From positions 1-11,705 of the forward strand of contig JAHJQU010000425.1 in NCBI GenBank assembly GCA_018819005.1: 11,705 nucleotides of DNA, in the 5' to 3' direction. The first letter of the stretch is position 1, and each line of letters opens with the position of its first letter. The position numbers and the translations under genes are program-made. Positions 6,452 through 11,705 of the stretch are shown here, piece by piece. The DNA comes from Pseudomonadota bacterium. Lineage in GTDB: Bacteria; Desulfobacterota; Desulfobacteria; Desulfobacterales; RPRI01. The notes beneath the pieces were generated by a model. It was not told where the DNA came from. It did no database searches and worked only from the letters and a program-made list of their open reading frames with translations.

Positions 6452-6499
6452 TTTGTCCCAATATGAACTCTTCAGAATTACAGGCAGGAGGATAAGTTT

Positions 6500-7720
6500 A
6501 TGAGTTACACGGAACTAAACATGGATTTGACGCGTGAACAGAAAATAATGAAGGAAGAGACACACAGGTTCAGCAAGGAGGTTCTACGTCCCGCGAGCCT
6601 GGAGCTTGATAAACTTCATGACCCGGAAGATGTCATAAAGAGTCCTGTTTTCTGGGACACCATGAAAAAAGGATATGCGCTTGGGTATCACACCATTTTT
6701 ATTCCGGATACCTGGGGGGGGCTGGGGCTTGATCCGCTTGAAGTGCATATAGTTCTTGAAGAAATGGGTTGGGGAAGCGCCGATTTTGCAATAGGTCTCG
6801 GAGTTGCCTGCTTTCCGGCTTTTTTTGCTTCCATGGTCCCTAATGACCGCCTGATTGAAGATATAATCGAACCTTTCGGCAGGAATACCGATGCTTCGAT
6901 CATAGGGTGCTGGGGGATAACCGAGCCCGATCACGGAACGGATACTCTTGTTCCCGGAACCGCTGAATTTTCGGACCCGAAAATCACAGGACAGGTCAGT
7001 GCCCGCCTTGATGGAGACGAATGGGTAATTGAAGGCCAGAAATCTGCCTGGGTTTCAAACGGAACCATATCAACCCACAGCCTGGTTTATCTCAATATCG
7101 ATCCTTCTATGGGAATGAAGGGCGGCGGCATCTGCATTGTCCCTCACAACCTCCCGGGTGTCAGGAAAGGCAAGCCTCTCGATAAAATGGGACAGAGGGC
7201 ACTCAACCAGGGAGAAATATTTTATGACAAGGTTCGGGTACCCAAAGATTACATGCTGGTGGATCAGGAAAGCTACGAAGCATTACTTGATGTGACTCTT
7301 GCTACCGCCAACGCCGGAATGGGGGCAATATTCACCGGAGTTGCAAGAGCTGCTTACGAGGAAGCACTGAATTATTCAAAGATGCGTATTCAGGGAGGAA
7401 AACCTCTTTTTGAGCATCAGATGATTAAGCACAAGCTGTTTAATATGTTTACGAAAATTGAAGCTGCCAGAGCGCTTTCACGTTCAGCGCTTGTCTATAA
7501 TTTAAATAACACGCCTCCTCTCACAAGATATTCTATTGCTTCAAAGGTTTTTTGCACAAATACCGCCTTTGAGGTGGCGAGCGATGCTGTTCAGATTTTC
7601 GGAGGTATCGGCGTGATCAAGGAATATCCTGTAGAAAAGTTCTTCAGGGATGCCCGCGCGGCAATGATAGAAGACGGGGCCAACGACAGCCTGATGATCA
7701 CGGGGGCTCATTCCCTGTGA
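6500..7720 (+). CDS. Acyl-CoA dehydrogenase family protein
   Basis: This 406-aa flavoprotein has the three-domain structure of acyl-CoA dehydrogenases, which introduce an alpha,beta double bond into an acyl-CoA and pass electrons to ETF. The N-terminal helical domain covers about 10-130. The beta domain has C-W-G-I-T-E-P-D-H-G-T-D (137-148), the usual FAD contact, and E-G-Q-K-S-A-W-V-S-N-G (178-188). The C-terminal helical domain holds Q-I-F-G-G-I-G-V (365-372), E-Y-P-V-E-K-F-F-R-D-A-R (375-386) and I-E-D-G-A-N-D (390-396). The last segment is where the catalytic Glu of the medium-chain type (Y-E-G-T) lies. Here E391-D392 precede G393, so either acid could be the base, and the register is uncertain. 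AGGAGGA (6486-6492) is seven bases before the ATG. No ETF genes are nearby. Specificity is unknown; the pairing with an SCPx thiolase suggests a bulky acyl chain. Confidence 0.92.
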   Translation: MSYTELNMDLTREQKIMKEETHRFSKEVLRPASLELDKLHDPEDVIKSPVFWDTMKKGYALGYHTIFIPDTWGGLGLDPLEVHIVLEEMGWGSADFAIGLGVACFPAFFASMVPNDRLIEDIIEPFGRNTDASIIGCWGITEPDHGTDTLVPGTAEFSDPKITGQVSARLDGDEWVIEGQKSAWVSNGTISTHSLVYLNIDPSMGMKGGGICIVPHNLPGVRKGKPLDKMGQRALNQGEIFYDKVRVPKDYMLVDQESYEALLDVTLATANAGMGAIFTGVARAAYEEALNYSKMRIQGGKPLFEHQMIKHKLFNMFTKIEAARALSRSALVYNLNNTPPLTRYSIASKVFCTNTAFEVASDAVQIFGGIGVIKEYPVEKFFRDARAAMIEDGANDSLMITGAHSL

Positions 7721-7731
7721 TTGTAAATCCC

Positions 7732-7782
7732 CGAATATCGAATGTCGAAAGTCGGTCCCGTTACACGGGTACTTCGAAGTAC
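7732..7782. repeat. Short intergenic repeats: CGAA heptamers, hairpin and 14-bp palindrome
   Basis: The 138-bp gap after the dehydrogenase gene contains CGAATAT, CGAATGT and CGAAAGT as consecutive 7-mers (7732-7752), then the small hairpin CCCGT-TAC-ACGGG (7757-7769), then the perfect palindrome GTACTTCGAAGTAC (7769-7782). No promoter or gene is evident. The palindrome could bind a dimeric protein; the heptamers look like a degenerate intergenic repeat with a different period from the GGRTTCRA octamers. Confidence 0.55.
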
Positions 7783-7858
7783 GAACGACGGGAAAAATTG
7801 ATGCTGTTCGGATTTTATGCGAAGGACTCGCATTATATTGAAAGGAAAGGACTGATTG

Positions 7859-9100
7859 ATGACAAACATTTATATTATCGGACTGGGTATGATCCGGTTC
7901 AACAAGTATCCGGACAGGGATGTAAGAGATATGGCCCATGAAGCCGTCAATCTTGCTCTCGAAGATGCCGGCATGATAAAAGAGGAGCTTGAGTCTGCAT
8001 TTTTTTCAAATACTTTCTGGGGGATGTTTTCGAACCAGCATTCCATAAGGGGACAGGTTGTGCTTCGATCAATGGGTATAGGCGCAATCCCTGTCACGAA
8101 TGTTGAAAACGCGTGCGCAGGTGCTTCAACGGCGCTTCACATGGCATACACAGGAATACGGGCCGGGATGTATGACGTTGCAATAGCGTTTGGTTCGGAA
8201 AAAATTACCAATCCGAACAAGGTGTTGTCCCTGTCCGCTTATGCAACCTGTATGGATGTCGGAAATTTTGAAGCCCAGCTGAAATTGATGGAAGAAGTCA
8301 ACAAGACCTTTACGTTTGAAATTCCCGGGGACCAGACACCGCCCGGGGAAGGGCGCAGCATTTTTATGGATGCATATGCCATGGGTGCCCGCTGGCATAT
8401 GAGCAAATTCGGGACTACCCAGTGGCAACTGGCCGCTGTTTGTGCCAAGAATCACTGGCACGGGTCACTTAATCCGCTGGCGCAGTATCAGCAGGATATG
8501 ACTGTTGAAGAGGTGCTGGCTGACAAACCGATAGCATATCCCCTGACCCGCTCAATGTGCGCTCCGTTGGGAGATGGCGCTGCCGCTGCTATTATCTGCT
8601 CTGAAAAGTATTTGAAAAAACTGACCGGTGCGCGTCCGTTAAAGATTCTTGCATCCGTCCTGGGAACAGGTACTGACAGGAATCTGGATGGGGAAGATAT
8701 CGGCGAAAGGCTTGTAAAAAAGGCTTACAGCAGCGCAGGAATCGGGCCGGAAGATGTTGATCTTGCGGAGCTCCACGATGCCACGGCTTACGGTGAACTT
8801 CACCAGACAGAGGCTATGGGTTTCTGCCCCCCCGGCGAAGGCGGACCATATGCCGAATCAGGTGCAACGAAGCTTGGCGGAAAGCAGCCTGTTAATACCA
8901 GTGGAGGGCTTGAGTGCCGCGGCCATCCAATCGGAGCATCCGGGCTTGCCCAGATTTACGAGATAGGGCTCCAGTTAAGAGGGGAAGCCGGAAAACGACA
9001 GGTGGATGGTGCAAGAATAGGTCTGGCCGAAAACGGAGGCGGGAACATCGGGGTCGAAGAGGCTGCGATGTGCATCCACATCCTGGAAAGGTCTATCTAA
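7859..9100 (+). CDS. Thiolase, lipid-transfer/SCPx type (acetyl-CoA acyltransferase-like)
   Basis: The start is set at the ATG of 7859 (413 aa) because GGAAAGG (7844-7850) lies eight bases before it; an in-frame TTG directly upstream is less likely. The protein has the SCPx-thiolase form of the family (non-specific lipid-transfer type), which cleaves 3-oxoacyl-CoA with CoA, often with branched or sterol-like chains. The nucleophile is C86 in N-A-C-A-G-A-S-T. The catalytic histidines are H306 in E-L-H-D-A-T-A and H356 in C-R-G-H-P-I-G-A-S-G. The C-terminal G-G-G-N-I-G segment (393-398) replaces the C-x-G motif of classical thiolases, as is usual in this subgroup. Such bacterial thiolases often pair with a DUF35 OB-fold protein, but none is encoded here. 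A separate SCP2 protein is encoded upstream in the same direction. The gene is 138 bp after the dehydrogenase. Confidence 0.92.
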   Translation: MTNIYIIGLGMIRFNKYPDRDVRDMAHEAVNLALEDAGMIKEELESAFFSNTFWGMFSNQHSIRGQVVLRSMGIGAIPVTNVENACAGASTALHMAYTGIRAGMYDVAIAFGSEKITNPNKVLSLSAYATCMDVGNFEAQLKLMEEVNKTFTFEIPGDQTPPGEGRSIFMDAYAMGARWHMSKFGTTQWQLAAVCAKNHWHGSLNPLAQYQQDMTVEEVLADKPIAYPLTRSMCAPLGDGAAAAIICSEKYLKKLTGARPLKILASVLGTGTDRNLDGEDIGERLVKKAYSSAGIGPEDVDLAELHDATAYGELHQTEAMGFCPPGEGGPYAESGATKLGGKQPVNTSGGLECRGHPIGASGLAQIYEIGLQLRGEAGKRQVDGARIGLAENGGGNIGVEEAAMCIHILERSI

Positions 9101-9111
9101 ATTATGTATAA

Positions 9112-9140
9112 ACATGAAAAGACAGGGCGTCTTTGTATGT
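9112..9140 (+). terminator. Weak hairpin after the thiolase gene
   Basis: AAAGAC (9118-9123) pairs with GTCTTT (9129-9134) around a 5-nt loop, and ACAT (9112-9115) with ATGT (9137-9140) outside a 2x2 internal loop. It starts 12 nt after the thiolase stop. No T-run follows, so termination is uncertain. Confidence 0.3.
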
Positions 9141-9193
9141 AACATTCACCCGCCTTACGTCAATACCCCTTTGCTGGCTCATGCCATTTGCCC

Positions 9194-9237
9194 GACGGTT
9201 TATTGTAAAGGTGCTGACGATACCGTCAGGAAAGGAG
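9194..9237 (+). promoter_or_regulatory. Alternative hairpins just upstream of the epimerase ribosome site
   Basis: CTGACG (9214-9219) can pair with CGTCAG (9224-9229) to give a 6-bp hairpin directly before the ribosome site AAAGGAG (9231-9237). GACGGT (9194-9199) can instead pair with ACCGTC (9222-9227), using the same bases. The two folds exclude each other. This could be an operator or leader structure, or chance; the helices are short. Confidence 0.3.
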
Positions 9238-9244
9238 ATTGATA

Positions 9245-10183
9245 GTGAACATACTGGTCACCGGAGCAGCCGGGTATATCGGCGGAATAATGGTTGAAAT
9301 CCTTTGTCAAAAAGATTGGGTAAAAACTGTCGTCGGTACGGATATCAATCAGGCAAATCAGAAGTCTTCGAAGTATCAATTCATTAAAAGAGACATTCGT
9401 GAGGTAATGGATGATATCATAAGCAATAATAAAATTGATACAGTGGTTCATACCGCCTATATCCTTCCGCCTATCCACAACAAGAAACAAATGGAGGACA
9501 TCAATAAAGGAGGTACCCGAAATGTCCTGGATGCTTCCGTCAAAGCCGGAGTCAAACAGATACTCTATACCAGTTCAACGACTGCTTACGGATTTTATCC
9601 GGATAACGATTCGCCTCTGACCGAAGACAGTCCTCTGCGTGGAAACGGCGACTTTACCTATGCGAAAAACAAGAAGGAAATCGAAAGAATCATGCAGGGA
9701 TTCATATCCGAGCATCCTGACATTGTAGTCACCATCATTCGGCCTTGTTTTGTGGTGGGCCCGGGATTTAAAAATCCTCTGGCCGAACACTTGAAGAAAA
9801 AGTTCGTTATGCTTCCTTCAAAAACGCTTCCCTGGCAGTTTGTTCACGAAGATGATCTGATCAATGTCATGGCGTTGTTGCTGGAAAAGCGGATTGGCGG
9901 AGAATTCAATGTAACGGGAGAAGGAACCATAACCTTCCCTGAAATGCTCAAAACCTTGGGCAACACGCAGATTCCACTTCCCTGGTGGTTATTATATCCT
10001 CTGAATAATCTGTCCTGGTTCCTGCGCCTTTCTTTCATCACCAAATTTCCTTCCTCAGCTATGCGGATGATGATCAACCCGTGGATTGCATCAAACGAAA
10101 AGCTCGTCAGGCAAACTGGTTATAAATTTATATTCAATTCACGCGAGGCATTTGAAGCGTTTGCCATGTCGATCAACAAGTAA
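9245..10183 (+). CDS. NAD-dependent epimerase/dehydratase, extended SDR (3beta-HSD-like)
   Basis: The start is taken as GTG at 9245 (312 aa): AAAGGAG ends seven bases before it, whereas the in-frame TTG at 9239 is only one base from that site. The N-terminus is the Rossmann strand with T-G-A-A-G-Y-I-G (6-13), the extended-SDR TGxxGxxG signature, with D33 ending the second strand and suggesting NAD preference. The substrate-site serines lie in Y-T-S-S-T-T-A-Y-G (108-116), and the catalytic pair is Y139-x3-K143. R166-P167 and Q198-F-V-H-E-D-D (198-204) are also typical. The C-terminal part has aromatic, hydrophobic stretches (P-W-W-L-L-Y, 246-251, and L-S-W-F-L-R-L, 256-262) that may touch membrane or a lipid substrate. 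Members include sugar-nucleotide epimerases and 3beta-hydroxysteroid dehydrogenases; in this lipid-type neighbourhood hydroxyl oxidation of the acyl substrate is more plausible. Exact reaction unknown. Confidence 0.85.
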   Translation: MNILVTGAAGYIGGIMVEILCQKDWVKTVVGTDINQANQKSSKYQFIKRDIREVMDDIISNNKIDTVVHTAYILPPIHNKKQMEDINKGGTRNVLDASVKAGVKQILYTSSTTAYGFYPDNDSPLTEDSPLRGNGDFTYAKNKKEIERIMQGFISEHPDIVVTIIRPCFVVGPGFKNPLAEHLKKKFVMLPSKTLPWQFVHEDDLINVMALLLEKRIGGEFNVTGEGTITFPEMLKTLGNTQIPLPWWLLYPLNNLSWFLRLSFITKFPSSAMRMMINPWIASNEKLVRQTGYKFIFNSREAFEAFAMSINK

Positions 10184-10363
10184 CGGTGGGTTCATTGGCA
10201 ATATCAAAGTCGTTAAAATCCTGAGAAAGGTTATTCTGATTGCTTTTAAAGTCAAATGAGGTTGAAGGGCTTTTTACGATTTCATCAAATGAAACTTTCG
10301 GCATAAATCCGGTTTTTTGGAACTTTTATTAAATAGTCAATGATGGCAGAAAGGATTCCGCAA

Positions 10364-11176
10364 ATGGCGATTTATGAATTAAAAGACAAGCATGTGCTTA
10401 TAACTGGGGCCGCTTCGGGAATAGGAAAAGAACTTTCCCGGTGTTTTGCCAGGGAAGGCGCTCAATGCATATTGTGTGCGCATCCTTCAGAAGCGATTAA
10501 GCTCATGGAATTTTCGGAAGAATTGAGAAGCACATACGGAGTAAAGACATGGTCTTTTGCCGAAGATCTTGCTGAGGAAGAAGGCCCCGATAAATTATAT
10601 CATCAGATAAAAGAGCGCATCCAGGTAATTGACGTCCTGGTTAATAATGCAGGTTTGATTGTTTACGGTGATTTTCACCAGATGGATATCACCCGCCAAA
10701 TACGCCTTGTTCATGTAAATATCAGGGCCCTGATGGAGCTTATGCACCTGTATTTACAGGAAATGATGGCAAGGGGCGAAGGGCGGATACTTAATATTTC
10801 ATCCGTATCGGCATTTCAGCCAACAGTACACCATGCAGTATACGGGGCCTCCAAGGCGTTTGTTCAAAGCCTAAGCGAAGCGGTAAATGAAGAGGTCAGG
10901 CGCTCAGGAGTCAGAGTTTGCACTATTAATCCATCATATACAAATACACCTCTTATAAAAGGCGGCGATTTCCCTGAAAGGCTATGGTGGTATAGCATAA
11001 GCGGTCTGAGCGACCCTGCGGTAATTGCGAAAAAAGGAATTGAAGCATTTAAAAAAGGAAAATCGCTATATATCCCGGGAGTTAAGAACTGGGTTATACA
11101 CATATTGCTGCAAAGGATATCTTCAAGAAAACTGATTAATTATATTTCATATTATGCATTAAAAAGCAGGCTGTGA
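10364..11176 (+). CDS. Short-chain dehydrogenase/reductase (classical SDR)
   Basis: The start is placed at ATG 10364 (270 aa) because AGAAAGGA (10348-10355) lies eight bases upstream; an in-frame ATG at 10340 would add eight residues but has no ribosome site. The classical SDR motifs are complete: T14-G-A-A-S-G-I-G21 for the cofactor, N94-N-A-G for the central sheet, S146/S147 in I-S-S-V-S, and the catalytic Y160-x3-K164 in A-V-Y-G-A-S-K. N119 probably completes the tetrad. The N-P-S-Y-T-N-T-P segment (189-196) is the usual region after the active site. The second-strand end lacks the common acidic residue (C-A-H-P, 38-41), so cofactor choice is not clear. The C-terminal 35 residues are hydrophobic and basic (I-H-I-L-L-Q-R-I, 245-252) and may lie at a membrane. 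It may serve as a 3-hydroxyacyl-CoA or alcohol dehydrogenase for the pathway. It follows the epimerase by 180 bp in which no other gene is seen. Confidence 0.88.
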   Translation: MAIYELKDKHVLITGAASGIGKELSRCFAREGAQCILCAHPSEAIKLMEFSEELRSTYGVKTWSFAEDLAEEEGPDKLYHQIKERIQVIDVLVNNAGLIVYGDFHQMDITRQIRLVHVNIRALMELMHLYLQEMMARGEGRILNISSVSAFQPTVHHAVYGASKAFVQSLSEAVNEEVRRSGVRVCTINPSYTNTPLIKGGDFPERLWWYSISGLSDPAVIAKKGIEAFKKGKSLYIPGVKNWVIHILLQRISSRKLINYISYYALKSRL

Positions 11177-11192
11177 CTTCGTAAATAATGAT

Positions 11193-11284
11193 GGATCATC
11201 TCCAAATTAGTTGGTGATCCCATAAGGATTCGAGGATTTCAGCCAGAACGATTGGCGGACCTTCGGCAGGGTTCAAGGATTCGA
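11193..11284. repeat. Second copy of the hairpin plus GGRTTCRA octamer module
   Basis: A hairpin (11193-11220; GGATCATC pairing with GGTGATCC, one G-T pair) is 23/28 identical to the one at 6278-6305. It is followed by octamers GGATTCGA and GGATTTCA (11226-11241), a 27-nt unrelated stretch, then GGGTTCAA and GGATTCGA (11269-11284) and GTGAAAA. The order hairpin, octamers, GTGAAA is the same as at 6275-6348, so the two loci are copies of one element, this one with an insertion. The copies are in the same orientation and flank the dehydrogenase-to-SDR genes. Confidence 0.7.
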
Positions 11285-11470
11285 GTGAAAAATCCGCCTG
11301 AGTCAGAAATGGTTCAAGTGCCATGAAGTGATGAGCGGAAAAGAGAAGGGCAGCTCTGTCTATCCCGATCAATATTGCAGAAGGGTATGGGAGAAAAACA
11401 ACCCCTGAATATTTAAGATCATTATTTATCGCCTATGGCTCAACGTGTGAACCGAAACAGCGAGCGCATT

Positions 11471-11564
11471 CCTCGCTGCTTGCAGCGGGGTTAGTGAGCG
11501 AATTAAAAACAGATAATAGTCCCCACGGTCGAAGATTTCCCCGCTGTTTGCGGTGGGGATCTTC
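11471..11564. repeat. Two related GC-rich hairpins in the terminal non-coding region
   Basis: Hairpin one (11471-11490) is CCTCGCTG-CTTG-CAGCGGGG. Hairpin two (11539-11558) is CCCCGCTG-TTTG-CGGTGGGG and is extended by GAAGAT (11531-11536) pairing with ATCTTC (11559-11564). The 20-nt cores match in 16 positions; three of the four differences are in the stem and keep pairing through G-T pairs. The rest of 11177-11705 shows no gene that I can support, apart from a possible short tail at the right edge. Confidence 0.6.
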
Positions 11565-11618
11565 AAACCGTATTTAGAAAGTGAGTTTGACACATTACAG
11601 CAAACATCCGCTGCCGAT

Positions 11619-11705
11619 TCATATAGTTGCAACATCAGAGATGTTCAGTTCGAGCATCTTTATGCTGGCTAAAATACGGCTTATGTTTCGGTAGAGGGCT
11701 GGAAA
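11619..11705 (-). other. Possible C-terminal tail of a minus-strand gene entering from the right edge
   Basis: On the minus strand, from 11705 to a TGA at 11621-11619, one frame is open for 28 codons and reads like a helical, amphipathic protein end (Y-R-N-I-S-R-I-L-A-S-I-K-M-L-E-L). The other two minus frames stop earlier. An open run this short is common by chance and I do not recognise a family, so this is only a pointer to what may lie beyond the window. Confidence 0.2.

Noticed and set aside
9239..9244. TTG at 9239 as start of the epimerase
   Set aside because: It is one base after the AAAGGAG ribosome site; GTG at 9245 has a 7-base gap and begins exactly at the Rossmann strand.
11426..11635. 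Minus-strand open frame of 69 codons
   Set aside because: It runs through the two hairpin repeats and has no ribosome site or family similarity that I can see.

Overview
The window reads as a chromosomal segment of a moderate-GC anaerobic bacterium, most plausibly a Desulfobacterota (Deltaproteobacteria) lineage such as a sulfate reducer or syntroph. This is an inference from gene content (ferredoxin-like DUF2148 proteins, CaiC-like acyl-CoA ligase, SCPx-type thiolase, acyl-CoA dehydrogenase) and from intergenic repeat style, not from a marker gene. No rRNA, tRNA, CRISPR array or insertion sequence was seen.

Left part (1-1826, minus strand): an amidohydrolase-3 (YtcJ-like) gene that runs off the left edge after 511 codons, and a 71-aa dodecin. 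A 17-bp perfect hairpin between them acts as terminator for the dodecin. From 1827 to 2282 is a divergent intergenic region with an 11-bp inverted repeat and, just before the tetR gene, two related GACC/GGTC palindromic sites that flank a TATAAT box.

Main part (2283-11176, all plus strand): tetR - SCP2 sterol-carrier domain protein - DUF2148 Fe-S protein - second DUF2148 protein broken by an in-frame TGA - AMP-dependent acyl-CoA ligase, packed with 13-27 nt gaps as one operon. After a 221-bp gap holding a hairpin and degenerate octamer repeats come an acyl-CoA dehydrogenase, a lipid-transfer-type (SCPx) thiolase, an NAD-dependent epimerase/3beta-HSD-like SDR and a classical SDR, separated by gaps of about 140-180 bp. 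Together they can activate a hydrophobic carboxylic acid to its CoA thioester (ligase), desaturate it (dehydrogenase), oxidise hydroxyl groups (one or both SDRs) and cleave it thiolytically (thiolase), with SCP2 as a lipid or acyl-CoA carrier and TetR as a likely acyl-CoA-responsive autorepressor. No enoyl-CoA hydratase, ETF or DUF35 partner is present in the window. The substrate cannot be read from the sequence; the SCP2/SCPx/3beta-HSD-like combination hints at a bulky, possibly isoprenoid or steroid-like, acid.

Right end (11177-11705): no convincing gene. It carries a second copy of the hairpin-plus-octamer module seen at 6275-6452, two related GC-rich hairpins, and at most a short C-terminal tail of a minus-strand gene entering from the right edge.

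The points most worth a second look are the TGA inside the second DUF2148 gene, the tandem DUF2148 pair inside a beta-oxidation-type operon, and the dispersed repeat module.
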